A DNA stretch of 64,000 nt from NCBI GenBank assembly GCA_000469685.2, contig LS997563.1, positions 9,512,940-9,576,939 on the forward strand, given 5' to 3'. This document shows, in pieces, positions 1 to 13,168 of the stretch. This DNA is from Haemonchus contortus. Lineage: Eukaryota > Nematoda > Chromadorea > Rhabditida > Trichostrongylidae. The notes under the pieces were generated by a model. It saw only the letters and a program-made list of their open reading frames with translations. It did no database searches and had not been told where the DNA came from. The position numbers and the translations under genes are program-made. Position 1 is the first letter of the stretch. Every line of letters begins with the position of its first letter.

Positions 1-845
1 GTCTTGCTAGTTTTCCATGATGTGGGTGCTTTGCATTGCGACAGGTAGCGCCCGAATAGCCTGATCTGGATTTTTGACTGGTGGAAGGCTCTTTAGATGT
101 TCTGCTTCGATCTTGTCGTGATCGGGTGCTCCCTTTCAATTACTACCATTCCTCAGCGACGAGATGGCATGCCGAATTTCGGAAAGGAGAACTGAAGGGA
201 CGACGTGTCCGTCATGCCTGAGATGGTAGGTAGGCAGGCAGACGTAGCTGTCGAAGAGATCAGAGCAAAAGTCGTAGATGATCTTTTCCATCGTACTTCG
301 GAATGCAGTAACAGTTCCGTCAGGACGATGAATAGAAGTCATTTTGGTCTTATAATTGACAAAGACCCGGTTTGCAAATACTCTTTCCAGCCTCGGCGGC
401 TTCAGTCAACACTGCTGCTCTTCTCTCCTTCAGACCTTCATTCATCGCTTCTCCGCAAATTCGGACGTTCGGTGGTTATTGTCTGCAGCTCGCGCGATTC
501 CACGCTGGCGTATCAGCTCAAGCGTTTTCGAAGAGAGACGTTTCTTGACATCTTTGAGACTCTCAGCTTTCCTGGCACTATCGTGAAGATGTTCGACGAG
601 CCGGTCGTATTCTTCGTTCGATATTGTCGCTGACAGAATCTTCCGACAATCTCGCCAATGAAGCGAAGTCATCCCACAACTGTCATTGGGCTTCGATTCC
701 TAACTTCGCAGCTGTATCTCCACGCACTTAAAAGCGGAATCTAGCACAGAGGGGATCGTATGTGGAACTTCGGAACAACAGCGACGTCAGTCAGATAAAA
801 CTTCCGATTGACGATGATGTGATCTACTTCGTCGTGGAACTACCC
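1..845 (-). pseudogene. RTE-type LINE remnant, antisense, truncated at window edge
   Basis: The minus strand carries decayed pieces of the same endonuclease/reverse transcriptase polyprotein that is better preserved at 9.8-11.9 kb and 23.2-25.7 kb. Positions 442-672 match its linker region ([13 protein letters not shown], then [12 protein letters not shown]). Positions 136-342 match the segment containing [13 protein letters not shown] and [14 protein letters not shown] motifs, and the piece near 690-845 matches the end of the endonuclease domain. Several frame changes separate the pieces, so no protein can be made. The copy continues beyond base 1. Confidence 0.85.
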
Positions 846-2231
846 ACCAAGTAACTCCTATGTACATCGGCAATGAGAGGGCTTCCGGAACTGCGATTTA
901 CTAAATGGCAAAGTCGAACGACTGTGTAGAGCCTAATAAGAAACCAAAAATCGGTTTGGTGGACGTTCACACCCAAAGGCGGACGAGATCTCAGGCGAGT
1001 TATCAAGGCTGTAGAGGTATTTGCACCAAGACCCACTCGTCAAACAATTGGTAACTGAGTATGTACTTAGCGAATCGAGCTAAATATGGTTGTATGAAAA
1101 GTCCATGCACAACAAATCGGTTTCGCTCTCTAGCAATTACACTCTGCTCCAAATATTCGGTTAACAGAGGTTTTCGCTTCTCCGGAAAAGGCTAAAAGAT
1201 CGACCAGTGGATTCATCAGTTGAGCAGTCCCCGGAATTGGCGTATTGCCTATAACTTCTCTCACGCTCCCACACAACGGACTGATTAAACTGACGGACAA
1301 CATTATCAGTAGAGCTGAGATGTGAGACATTTATGGGGCTTGCAAAAGGCAGTGCCTGGTTCCATAAGAAAGTCCTCAATCGACGTGAAATCAGGTCTGT
1401 TCAGTAAGGAAATCATTCTGTCCGTCTGGTGGGACGTTCGCTAAGTATATCGCTGGGCCCCCTCCCTCCTAACGCAACGGCCCCGAGCGAGGTCTACTTA
1501 GTCACATAATAACCTCACAGTAAAACCTCTAGCTAAACTCGAAAGTAAACCTATCACACAAAAGTGCAGAAAATGTGTCGGAGACGACAAAGCTTGGAAT
1601 CCTGAGACTAGGCCGAGAATTCTACTGCACTCTCCATGTAGCCCGGATTTAGTCCCTTCCGACTAGTACTTATTCCTACAGCCATACCTCAGAGCCATTT
1701 TTGTGGGTTAGAAATTGGACTCTTTCGAAGATCCTTCCAGCTTGAAACCGCAGAGCTTCTGGGGATGAGGCATCCACAACCTGTCCACAGTCCTTGACAA
1801 CAAGTTGTTTACAGCGATGTGCATATGATGCACATTGACAGTGCATTTTTTAAAATAATGTTGAATCAAAAAAGTTTGGGAATGGCTCGATTTCCAATAC
1901 AACCTGATATATCCGCCTGAAAAGGCCTACACTGCATTTTCCCTATGAGAAAAATAGTTTTGGCCAGGAAGTGAACATTTACCAACTGAATGAACACAAA
2001 TTGTTAGCGATTCGGACTTAAGTAGAAATTTTCAGTTAATTCTTCCATTAATTCTACAACTACATGTGATGTGTAAAGCTCGTCATGGCCGTTTACAAAA
2101 TTCAAATGCAAATACGAATACGAATACGAAATCAGTACGTAATTTGCATAGAACTTTGAACTTTGATTTTTAGATGACTGTTCGATGAACAAGTCAGTTT
2201 AAGGTCAAGTGCAGAAAACGTTACATACTAA
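846..2231. other. Gene-poor stretch
   Basis: I see no convincing coding exon, RNA gene or terminal-repeat element here. The short open frames lack splice support and homology to anything else in the window. A small GAATAC triplication lies near 2105-2125. A first exon of the gene at 2232-2776 may lie in this stretch but could not be identified. Confidence 0.5.
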
Positions 2232-2776
2232 CTTAAGGAACCCGTAGTGTTGTCCAAAGCTCTTCCGGTCAAGTCACCCGCTACAGGAAATATCGCTCCG
2301 AATGCTCTAAAAACCCCATCGAAGGGTACAGAAATAAAAGAGAAAGGAGTCAAAGACAAGTCCAAGTCGGAGGTGATCCCAACGCCAAATGCTGCACCAA
2401 AATCTCAGACTCAACCACCTATAGTACGAAGGCTAGCTACTGCGAAGCTTAGGCGGAAAATATCAATGCGTACGTGTTCTGCTATCATTTGACTTCATTT
2501 CAGAGTTCCTTTGACTTCATACTTCACTTCGAAACACTGCTTCACTTCCATTTCAGAGCCTACATTCGAAGCTGATTTTGAGCCTGGCGAAGGAGACCGA
2601 CAGGACCTCATAGCAGCCGCTGAGGAGATGGGTAAGGGATAACGACATCGTGGTTCCAAAGAAACAGAACGAATAGAAGGATTTCAGCAAAAGACGCTGG
2701 TGCCTATGAGAATATGGATCCAAATGAAGGAGCTGCAGCACCTGCTCACGAATCACTCATAAAGAAGCGCTCATAA
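2232..2776 (+). CDS. Small spliced gene, unknown function, 5' end not resolved
   Basis: Three exons fit together in one frame: 2232 (or later) to 2469, 2557-2631 and 2688-2776, ending in TAA. The introns are 87 and 56 bp, with donors GTACGT and GTAAGG and acceptors CATTTCAG and GATTTCAG. Counted from position 2247 the product is about 128 residues. Its first part is rich in Lys, Pro, Ser and Thr with a basic stretch (TAKLRRK); the middle is acidic, and the end carries a short AYENMD motif and a KKRS terminus. No ATG lies in frame before 2469 near the start. The frame opens just after TACTAACTTAAG, which looks like a branch point plus acceptor, so an upstream exon is likely. I do not recognise the family. 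It may be a cytoplasmic tail or a short nuclear protein. Frame consistency across two introns is the main evidence that it is real. Confidence 0.5.
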
Positions 2777-2949
2777 TTCGTTGATTACGCTAGGCTTCTC
2801 CAAATGATACGGAACACACCTCATTTCAAAGACATCTAACACTTTGTGAACAGAAATAAGAATAAAGATTAATCTGTGTTAAAATTATTGTTGTCAGAAC
2901 CTTCTAAATCAAACCCTCGAAAGTTGCCAGATTTTCTTCGCTGAAAAAT

Positions 2950-3665
2950 ATCCAGCAGGTTGGTAGCAAGGCTAAATGGCTCAACCAAGGATGATAGCGG
3001 ATGGGGGCATGCCGCGGACGTAAAACACTTGGCTACCCATAAAAGCAGGTGGATGCAGGGATGAACTCCCTGTCTGTGTGGGCAATTAATAACTTCTTCC
3101 TTCTTGCGAAATATTCCGGAGAGTATAAGGGTGCGGTTGATAACCTGCGTGTCCGCTCAGCCAAAAGCTTTCATTCAAAAGAGTGAGAAGTAACGAGGGG
3201 CGGTTCCGAGTCGCCTCTAATAAATAACCCCTTGTTCAATCTGAAACAGCCCGGCTAGCCGCTTGAGTTATAACCACTTTTCTCATCAGAGCTTGCCAAC
3301 CTACTCTTGAGTACCTATATGCCCAGAACAAAAACATGAATAGAGTTTTAGTTTCATGAACTTGGAGAAGCCTAAAATACGGCAGCGTTGGATAGGACCG
3401 AGGCTGGTGAAATTTCAGGGCCATAACAGGCTGCCCAAAAAGAGAAGGACTGAGTGAGATGGCACGAACACCGAAAGGGTACATCGATGACCCGATGATC
3501 CAAGCTGGGAAGATCAAGATCATTGAACTGACCGAGACGAGAAGGCATCGCCCGCTGCATGGAGAGAACTGCTCTTGTGAACATGCGAAAGCAGAGACGG
3601 TGAAGGTTTCGTCATCAATACGAACTTGGCCATGGACATCGATTCGAACGAAAGCTTAACATTCT
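2950..3665 (+). pseudogene. RTE-type LINE remnant (5' UTR plus start of endonuclease)
   Basis: The stretch from about 2990 resembles the 5' untranslated region of the RTE copy at 22.75 kb. From 3365 it follows the start of the open frame (the TACGGCAGCGTTGG motif, then [11 protein letters not shown]). Frame breaks and deletions are frequent. It ends shortly after the segment equivalent to [10 protein letters not shown]. It is a dead fragment in plus orientation. Confidence 0.75.
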
Positions 3666-3719
3666 GGATAGGACGTTCGCGACCAATTTCTTCTGCTTCA
3701 CAACTTGCTGGACTTCATC

Positions 3720-4690
3720 GCTATAGAACCAAGCTTCCTAGTGTCCTTCACGGCGTTGCTCCAGGTCTGCTGGACCGGCCCTTCGGGATCTGAAAGTCAA
3801 GCTCCCAGTATCTTCCCTTTGAGGTGTTGTCTTATGACTCGCTTTAGCTTCCACCACCGTACCCTCCGTTCCGTTCTTGTGCATGATTCTTGGGAAGATC
3901 GATGGCTAAGTCTGTTAGGAGAGGCCTGTGCTGTGGAGCCAGGTCTTCCCCAGGCAGTACTTTCATGTCCTTCACAGTTTTAAGTGATGACCTACTTACA
4001 AGTACGTGGCCTATTTGTTTCTTTCTCTCCATTGCTGTAGGTTAATTTCTAGGCTTTCCTTTTTGTGAGGAAAGTGCTGCATACTGCAAAGTCGTGGGCT
4101 GTAGCCAGATCGAGAATCCATTCTTCTTCTTTGTTCCTGAAACCTATTCCCTTGACACCGTGAATCCTCTCATAGCCCCTTCGTTCACTTCCAAGATGGC
4201 CCTTCGCATCCCCCGCTACTGTGAGTTATTCCTCCTCCTAACCGTATGGCCTCGTCAAGGCTCAGATAGTACTCATGCTTTTCGACGACGGGACAGCCGA
4301 ACTGTTGGGCATACACAGATAGTATTGTCCAGTACTCCTCCTTCGTGTCTACCCTCACAGCAATGATTCGACTGCTGATCCTTTTCACGGCGGACACAGA
4401 GTATTTAAGGGAGTACGCCACGGCTATGACCTAGCCATTTCATTGTGTCTTCTCCGTTGTAAAAAAAGCTCGACACCCTCTCCGGTTTCTCTGACCTTTG
4501 ATCCTTGGGTCTCTCGAAGGCATAAGACTTGGTTGTTCCTGCGCTTTATCAGATCAGCAACCTCACGGGACTTCCCAGTAAGCAATCCCACGTTCATAGT
4601 CCTGATTCGAACTAACTTCTTTAACCGAGGTCGTTCACTCCTCGGTAGTCCTCTCATACTGTCCACAGGACACTTCCGGGTGACCTCTTA
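3720..4690 (-). pseudogene. Second LINE family, endonuclease-domain remnant
   Basis: Minus-strand pieces read as a diverged AP-endonuclease domain of a different non-LTR element. Positions 4424-4666 contain RTMNVGLLTGKSREVADL and LCLRETQ. Positions 4185-4421 contain RIIAVRVDTKEEYWTILSVYA. Positions 3844-4032 contain KKQIGHVLVSRSSL. The order is that of a LINE endonuclease read from 4690 down to 3840. The pieces lie in different frames, so the copy is inactive. It differs clearly from the RTE copies elsewhere in the window. Confidence 0.7.
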
Positions 4691-4920
4691 GCTTTATCAC
4701 TGACTCCTTTCGAGACTAGACATTACTGTTGTGACTGGGTTTCTTCATCAGCCGACCTGTCAACCTGGGCCTGACGCTGGTACCGATACCATTTTTGCAA
4801 GCTTGGCAAGGCATGGATTTGTCTCGGCAGGGACTAAACTCGCACTCCTTCTAGGTGCAGACGTGAGCCTATACACTTATCCAGTCGGCTATCCGTGCCT
4901 TCCGACAGCCGTTGAAGGAT

Positions 4921-5204
4921 TGTGCGGCCGGGGGGACGGAACTTACGTGCGTCCGAGGGTGCGCGCGGCAAATTGCGCGGCGAAGTGCTTGGTGATTCGA
5001 ACGACTCTGGCGCCTTTCATTGGGGCCCAAATTTGAAGTCGAGTAGATTAGTAGGATTAGCTGACCCTGCCAATATGTTGTATCTCAAATTTGGGCCCCA
5101 ACGCTAGGCGCCGAAGTCGTTTCAATCACCACGCACTTCGCCGCGCAATTTGCCACGCGCACCCTCGGACGCACGTAAGTACCCATACATGTGCGGCCGT
5201 GGTA
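4921..5204. mobile_element. GC-rich foldback (MITE-like) element
   Basis: Two inverted arms of roughly 115 bp (about 4922-5036 and 5089-5204) begin at GTGCGGCCG and end at CGGCCG, with an AT-rich centre of about 50 bp. The arms share ACTTACGTGCGTCCGAGGGT and the run around AATTTGGGCCCC in opposite orientation. No coding frame is present. I could not identify a target-site duplication. Confidence 0.7.
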
Positions 5205-5244
5205 TCTCGATAGGATTAAAGCAGAACGCCTTAATAGCCTCCCG

Positions 5245-6690
<1,446 letters not shown>

Positions 6691-6699
6691 GAATGGAAG

Positions 6700-8783
6700 C
6701 GGTTAATAATTATGAAGAGATTGCAGCAACCATTTGGCTAACATGTGACTTCTACAGCCTTCTCAAAAAATGATAACCACAGAATACTGCATACTACGAG
6801 CGATTCTGTAGCCGTCTAGTTTTGCAAGTGTTGATTTGAAGAGACGTAAGGCCTCTGACGACGTAATAGAAAAGAGTGAACGTTTTCGAAGCAATCTCCA
6901 TGTTCGCCTTTCTTGAAACCTAAGCTTTCTCACCACTATTAAGAGCTGGTTTACGTCAAGCGTGATAGGTAAACTGTAAAGTCGCGAAACGCTTTCAGGC
7001 CTTCGATAACGACGACGACGAATTAGCCGAAAAGTCAGGCGATTAAATATTCCACCATTAAAAACTTGCTTGCCACAGAAGCTTACTGGTACCTCAAAAT
7101 CTGTTCATTCCAAGGGAAGGGAAGGAGGCGTTGATAATGTTGGTGATGATGACAAAATGGATATATTCCTCTCACTATTTAACTTTTAGAAAGACAATTC
7201 GCTCGATCCATGCATAAGGGAACAGGATATCCAGACAATTTTCCGAATACTCTTGTTATGCTTTATGAAGTGATAGCTTAGCCAACCACTCTTGGAAAAA
7301 GGTCGATTTTCGCAGTCGATAAAGCTCATAGCAAATTTGCCAACAACTCAACTGCACTCTTGTGTTCGGCAAAACCAAATGGCATCGGTAAGAAAGGCGC
7401 ACCTGAAACCATCCAATATCCTCGATGATCCCAACTGGTTCATTGACACGTAGAGCAGAAACTGCTGTAAACCGATGCTTCTTCAGTGATGTGAAAGAGG
7501 CTTCTACGAATTTGGACGCTCTGAAAATAAATTTCTGTAGGTGAAAAGAGGTATCTTGTTTCTGAGGTCGTGCTCTACGTTGTTAGAAGACTGACAATCT
7601 GACAAAAATAATTTCAAGAACAAGGCGAAACGAATGAGCTATACAGTCGATCATTTCGAAAACAAACCGAATAGGACCCGAATCAAATAAAATGCGTTTT
7701 TGGTGAGTCACAACATATGGAGATGCGCTATATGGACCCAGGTGATGCTACGCCTGAGATGGGAACGGGTAAGATCATTAGAAAATTGGGGAGAATAAAT
7801 AGGACAAGATGTGATCAGATTATGAATTAAAGAAATAAACTTTGAGGCTATATCAGTGAGCAGAAGCTCTCAGCTTTCTCTCTGGCTTCAGCCCCGTTTG
7901 AGGGCCGAATTACAGAGAGAACTAGAAAGAATTAGTCTCGATTGTAAAGTAGCTAGCGTGATCATAGTGGTGATTGGTTAGTTTCCAGATAAATACTGCA
8001 AAAAAAAAAAACTGAGGAAAAAAAGAACAAAGATTGCAGCCATGGTCGGTCGCAATTGAGCTCGCAAAACAGCAAGCACCGTGATGTACCACCACGTCAA
8101 TCAATGCTCTTCTTAAAATGGTCATCCTGGCAAAGCAGATCATAAAATAGGTCGGTCGGAAAGAGACTCAAGAGAGTCAGTCGGACCTATTCACCATCAT
8201 GGTTCTTCAGTTGAAGCCGCAGTGTCAAATAGGCCTGAGGAACAGTGCTGTTTTGTACATGGATCGGTTATTGTTTGTTATTGTACAAGACACGTTCGAA
8301 TGTAAATGCAGTTTTGAGTAGGAAATGAGCGCATGGCGCACTCTACACCACGAAGGCCCGCTTAGGCATTCACTCACAGTTTGTCATGCATATATGTAGA
8401 TGTGATAACAGTTATGATACAATTCAGTAGACCAGCAATAAAAGTACACAAAAAAAGACAGATTTCTCGCATCAATGTCTTGTTCTTCCGGTTGGACCAT
8501 GTACGTGACTTCAGCAAAATATCGTAAAATCCTTTGAATTGTACTGTTAAACCGCATAGTTTTCACAATAACGGCACGGAAGATTTGCATTAAAAATTTT
8601 GCAAGACTTCAGCTCTCTCGAAGGAACTATTCGACCTACTTTGAGAGTATGAAATTCGTGCAAGTTTAAAGTAATACACTTCGTTCCATTGTATCACAGT
8701 CGTTCGTGTTGAAGATATAATGATTACGCTGAATTCCCCCGAAAACTAAGAAAACGATACAGGAATCAAAGTGAGAAAATGGG
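6700..8783. other. Gene-poor stretch with a dispersed repeat
   Basis: I see no supportable gene. Positions 6945-7085 resemble 37860-38010 (shared AGAGCTGGT, TACGTCAAGCGTGATAG, and the end near CCACAGAAGC), so this is a dispersed repeat. Positions 7980-8030 hold a purine-rich A-tract. Nothing else has a recognisable boundary. Confidence 0.5.
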
Positions 8784-8795
8784 CCATCTTAAAAT
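8784..8795. repeat. Target-site duplication, left copy
   Basis: CCATCTTAAAAT directly precedes the tail repeats of the RTE insertion. It recurs exactly at 11883-11894 on the other side of the element. Confidence 0.85.
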
Positions 8796-8812
8796 CACCT
8801 GTATCACCTGTA

Positions 8813-9810
8813 TCACCTGTCGTCCCGTTGATCATCGACTTCCTCGAGCGGGCGCCAGTAACGTCTCCATTCGTCCCTGTCACGAGCCAGAGTGGTCCAG
8901 TGAATCGTTCTCGCTTCAGGGACACGAGGTTCAACATTCCTTTCGTTCAGAGCTTTCGTGAAGAAGTCTGACCATCTCGTTGGCGGCCTTCCTGGAGTTC
9001 GTTTGATGTCCCGAGGGATCCAGTCAATAACCGCCCTGGTCCAACGGTCATCACTATATCGCATAACGTGTCCGGCCCACCTGATCTTCGATTTCTTGGC
9101 GTAATCAACGGCATCCCTGATCTTCGTTCGGTAACGGAGCTCGGAACTCCGGATTCCCTTCTGCACTTGTGTGTATAAGGAAATTCCGAGCATCGTCCTT
9201 TCCAAAGCGCGTTGAATAACGCTGACAGCATGCTCATCCTGCTTTCGTAGAGTCCAGGTCTCCGAGGCGTACGTTAAAGCAGGAAGGACAGCAGTGTCGA
9301 AAAGGTGAGCGCGGAGCCGGATGTTCTTTGTCTTCTTCACTACTCCCTCGATATTCTTAAATGCTCCCCACGCGGCGCGTTTCCTTCTGCACAGCTCTGG
9401 AGCTAGGTCGTTCATCATGTTGACTTCCCGACCTAGATACACATAGCTGGAGCATTCGGAGATATTCGTTCCGTTTAACGTGAAAGGAGCATCAGGTACC
9501 AATCCGTTTCTCATGAACATCGTCTTCGTTAGGTTCAGCCTCAAGCCGATCTTTCCACAAGCACTATCAAACTCGGCCAGCATTCGTTCCGCCTGCTCGA
9601 TGTTCGGTGTTATAAGAACGATGTCGTCAGCAAAGCGGAGGTGATGTAGGTAGCGGCCGTCGACCTTCACTCCCAAGTCTTCCCATTCCAAATGACGCAT
9701 GATATTCTCAAGGGCGGCACTGAAAAGTTTGGGCAAAATAGTATCGCCTTGCCGAACACCTCTCTTCACGTTGACAATGACTTCCTTATAGAATGGTGAA
9801 ATCCACTTCG
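8813..9810 (-). pseudogene. RTE reverse transcriptase, C-terminal half (inverted segment)
   Basis: This is a long open frame on the minus strand encoding the catalytic palm and thumb of the RTE reverse transcriptase. Visible motifs are RGVRQGD, then [12 protein letters not shown] with the catalytic Asp pair near 9620-9640. Next come a Cys/Trp-rich region ([10 protein letters not shown]) and the C-terminal block [21 protein letters not shown]. The frame is intact from the breakpoint to the stop near the tail repeats. The start reported for this frame lies in inverted 5' UTR sequence (up to 9838) and is not genuine. Confidence 0.9.
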
Positions 9811-11882
9811 GGATAGCCTGGCAAGCTCCCGAAGTCAATAGCCCCCACGTCAGAGCCTGGCAAGCTGCACGTTGGGTATCTTCACGCCAAAAACAGTAAT
9901 AGAAATGGGCCTCATTCCCCTGAACCTGAGGGAGCCCCCAATACGGCAGCGTTGGGTAGGACCGCTCGGGAGAGGCTGCTAAAATCTCAGGGCCAAAACA
10001 GGCTGCCCAAAAGGAGAGGGACTAGGATAGCGATCTGTACTTTCAACGCACGGACGCTTGCATCGGAAGCGTGTATAGAAGACCTGATGATGCAAGCTAG
10101 GAAGATCAAGTACGACGTCATCGGACTGACCGAGACGAGAAGGCATCGCCCGCTGCACGCTGTATTTGAGAGTGGAGAAGAACTGCTCCTTGGAACATGC
10201 GACAGTAGAGGCGTCGGCGGTGTAGGTGTCCTCGTCAACACGCACTTGGCCATGAACATCGATTCGTACGAAAGCTTAACAACCCGAATCGGACGTTTGC
10301 GATTAAGAAGATGTGGCTCAATCCCAGCTCTAACCATCTTCGTTGCTTACGCACCAACATCGAGCTACGAAGAAGAGGAGTTGGAAGCGTTTTATATGGA
10401 TCTGGAGAGGCTCTACAGAGAAGACCACACTTTCTTCAAAGTCATCGTCGGTGATTTCAACGCCAAGATTGGCCCCAGAAGAACGGCTGAAGAGCTTCAC
10501 ATCGGGACTCACGGAGTGGAATGGAATGAGCAGGGTGAAAGGCTGTCCGAGTTTATCATGACGACCCACACCATCCATGGTAACTCGCAGTTCCAGAAGC
10601 CCTCTCATTTAAGATGGACAAGGGAGTCACATGGTGGACAGTTCCATAATGAAATAGACCACATCATCTTCAATCGTAGATTTTGCCTGACCGACGTCGC
10701 TGTTGTTCCGGAGTTCTACACGGGATCGGACCATCGTCTCCTCCGCGCTAGATTCTGCTTCTCAGTGCGTGGGGAGAGAGCTATGAAGTTTCGGAAACGA
10801 AGCCCCAAGACCTCCATCAACGGGGACAACTTCGCTTCCCTTGCGAGTAAATGGGAGGATTCCGTTATCGACAACATCGACGAAGAATATAACCGGCTCG
10901 TAGAGCATCTTCACGATAGTGCTACGAAAGCAGAGAGTCTACAAGTAGCCAAGAGACGACTCTCTTCGGAGACTCTCGAGCTGATACGCCAGCGTGGAAT
11001 CGCGCGAGCTGCAGGCAATTATCAACGAACGTCCGAACTTCGAAGCTATGCAGAGAAGCGATAAAGGAAGATCTGAAAGAGAGAAGAGCAGCAGTCATGG
11101 ACGAAGCGGCCGAGGCCGGAAAGAGCATTCGCAAAGCCCGACGGAGCTTCATCAATTACAAGACCAAGATGACCTCCCTTCGTCGTCCGGACGGAACCGT
11201 TACTGCATCCCGGAGGGCAATGGAGAAGGTCATCTACGACTTCTACTCGGATCTCTTCGACAGCCACGTCTACCTGCCTGCTCATCATCTTAGGCAAGAC
11301 GAATATATCGCTCCTTCGGTTCTCCCTTCCGAAATACGACATGCCATCACGTCGATGAAGAACTGTACAGCGCCCGGTCCCGATAGGATCAAACCAGAAC
11401 ATCTGAAGAGTATACCACCAGTCATCATCAAAACTCTGGCTAGGCTCTTCACACGGTACCTGTCGGAATGCAAAGTGCCCACGTCGTGGAAAACTAGCAA
11501 GGCTGTGTTGCTGTACAAAAAGGGAGATCCAGCCGATATTGGCAATTATCGCCCAATCTGCCTGCTGTCCGTAATCTACAAGCTTTTCACTCGTGTCATC
11601 CTAAACAGGATTGGCAGAATATTAGATGAAGGACAGCCATGCGAGCAAGCAGGGTTTTGGAGAGGGTTCAGTACAATCGATCATATCCACACCCTAACAA
11701 GGCTCATTGAAGTATCGCGAAAGTACAAAATGCCGCTATGTCTTACGTTTATCGACCTGAAGAAAGCCTTTGACACCGTTGAGACAGAAGCGGTAATTGA
11801 AGCCCTGGGCAACCAGGGTGTTCCTACGCAATATATAAGGATGCTTCGTGAGCTCTACGACAGCTTCACGACCAGGATTTCA
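9811..11882 (+). pseudogene. RTE endonuclease and N-terminal reverse transcriptase (5' half)
   Basis: The 5' UTR (CGGGATAGCCTGGCAAG, as at 23.05 kb) is followed by an open frame from about 9952 to 11064. It carries the apurinic-type endonuclease motifs [20 protein letters not shown] and GSDHRLL. A small deletion near 11040 shifts the frame; reading resumes at about 11097 and runs through the start of the reverse transcriptase ([33 protein letters not shown]) to the breakpoint at TTRISP. The usual frame would start near 9952 at a TTG, or at an undetermined upstream codon. The frameshift and the inversion make this copy non-functional. Confidence 0.9.
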
Positions 11883-11894
11883 CCATCTTAAAAT
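11883..11894. repeat. Target-site duplication, right copy
   Basis: CCATCTTAAAAT lies immediately after the broken 5' half of the LINE. It is identical to 8784-8795. Confidence 0.85.
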
Positions 11895-12522
11895 ATTCGC
11901 TCTAAATTCTTAAGATGGAAGTCTCACAAACGGCCACCAAGAGTTTTGTGAATAGAAAGGATGGCACATACTTTTTCCCCTGAGAAATTCTGAAAGAAGA
12001 TGACCTCAATCTAAACCGTCCACGGCTGCTCTGAAAGCAGGATTCGGATTCTGAGATCGCGCTTCCAAGAAATGCTACGATGGGTAGAGGAACTTAGAGT
12101 ATACACAGCATTGTCTTATGAAAATGTTTACCCTTTAAAACATTGTGCGAGCCATCTCTCACCCTCCTTGTTTTAACCTTTCTTAGCCGACATGAATCGT
12201 TATTCTTATACCTCGCATCCTAAAACGAGGTATTGCCCTAGAAACAGTCGCAAAGGAATCGAGAGCTCATTATGAGGCTTGAACGCTTCTCAACGACTGA
12301 CTGGACCATCTGAACAGTCAAGCAGATCTGACTTATTACGCTGTAGTGAAACCCTACACGTGAGTGATACACTGGCGTACCTGAGCGACCTCTAGGCTGA
12401 TATCATTGTAACCCATAAGGCTCTGAAGACAGCGCTGATCGCTGGTAGTCCTAATTTATAGTACTTTACTTACTTTGTCTATTGAATTCTTCTGTGGTCA
12501 TCTGAAGGGGTACCAATTGAGT
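11895..12522. other. Gene-poor stretch
   Basis: I see no gene, no long repeat and no terminal-repeat element in this interval. Confidence 0.5.
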
Positions 12523-12787
12523 GGCTGTTTTCATAGTCCGCCGGCGTGCCGGCGGAGGCAGTGCTAGGGGGAGGAGGGAGGCAGACAGATAGGCAAACAG
12601 TCAACGCCCCTTCGAGGGGTTGAAAACAAACAACCTTCGAAGGGGCGTGGACTGTTTGCCTTACACTGTCTGCCTCCCTCCTCCCCCTAGCACTGCCTCC
12701 ACCGGCACGCCGGCCGGCCGGCAGGCACGCACGGCGACACGCCACACGCTGGCGCGCCGGCCGGCCGGCGGACTATGAAAGCAGCCA
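12523..12787. mobile_element. GC-rich MITE, shared terminal motif family, copy 1
   Basis: The ends are inverted (GGCTGTTTTCATAGTCC at the left, GGACTATGAAAGCAGCC at the right). The interior is a large imperfect palindrome with GGGGAGGAGGGAGGCAGAC and its complement, plus CG-rich runs of CCGGC. No open frame of interest is present. The same ends occur at 21947 and 25902. Confidence 0.8.
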
Positions 12788-12837
12788 ATGAAGTAGAAAA
12801 ATGTAAAACAGACTCGTGGGACATAAGAGTGAATGAC

Positions 12838-13168
12838 GGCGTTGTCGGAAGGGCCAACTTACGCACGCAAGCGGCGTGCCTGGTAAGAGATTTGACTGAG
12901 AGGAGAACTAGTATGACCTATAGATTCACAGGCCCCAGAGAGTATATAAGGGGGCGACCTCTCAAAAAAGTATTCGTGTTCTGATTTCGACTCGAAGCCC
13001 ACCCTTCCACGAACCTACCCCGGCCGCTTCCCTCCTCGACGGGCTCTTGGATTCGGTGCCAGCGCTCAAGGTTTTTTTGTGTTTTATTTGTATTGTTGTT
13101 TGTTTCGTATCGTGTTCGTTGTAACTTGCCGGATAAATTGTTCGGTTAACTGCTCTTGTTTGTTGGTC
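12838..13168 (+). other. LTR-like stretch with TATA box (candidate solo LTR)
   Basis: About 330 bp have the layout of a retrotransposon long terminal repeat. A GC-rich leader is followed by GAGAGTATATAAGGGGGCG (TATA box near 12943). Then comes a transcribed-looking C-rich segment and a T-rich part with GGATAAATTG, ending near CGGTCACA. No second copy, primer-binding site or coding domain lies next to it, so the assignment is tentative. An ordinary promoter is the alternative. Confidence 0.3.

Larger units (their letters stand above)
8796..11882 (-). mobile_element. RTE-type LINE insertion with 5' inversion (twin-priming structure)
   Basis: The element consists of two halves in opposite orientation. 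The 3' half (8796-9810) is on the minus strand and ends in a tail of ACAGGTGAT repeats next to the left target duplication. The 5' half (about 9811-11882) is on the plus strand. The breakpoint in the protein is the same on both sides: the 5' half stops at TTRISP and the 3' half starts at ISPFYKEV, with about 11 bp (GGATTTCACCA) present at both broken ends. A 12-bp direct repeat flanks the whole structure. Inverted 5' ends are a known product of target-primed reverse transcription when a second primer is used. Taking the 3' tail as reference, the insertion is on the minus strand. Together the halves cover about 3.1 kb, roughly a full element. Confidence 0.9.

Noticed and set aside
9979..10608. 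Minus-strand frames of about 90-116 residues opposite the RTE endonuclease, repeated at 23221-23850
   Set aside because: They are antisense shadows of the plus-strand endonuclease frame and recur only because the LINE recurs.
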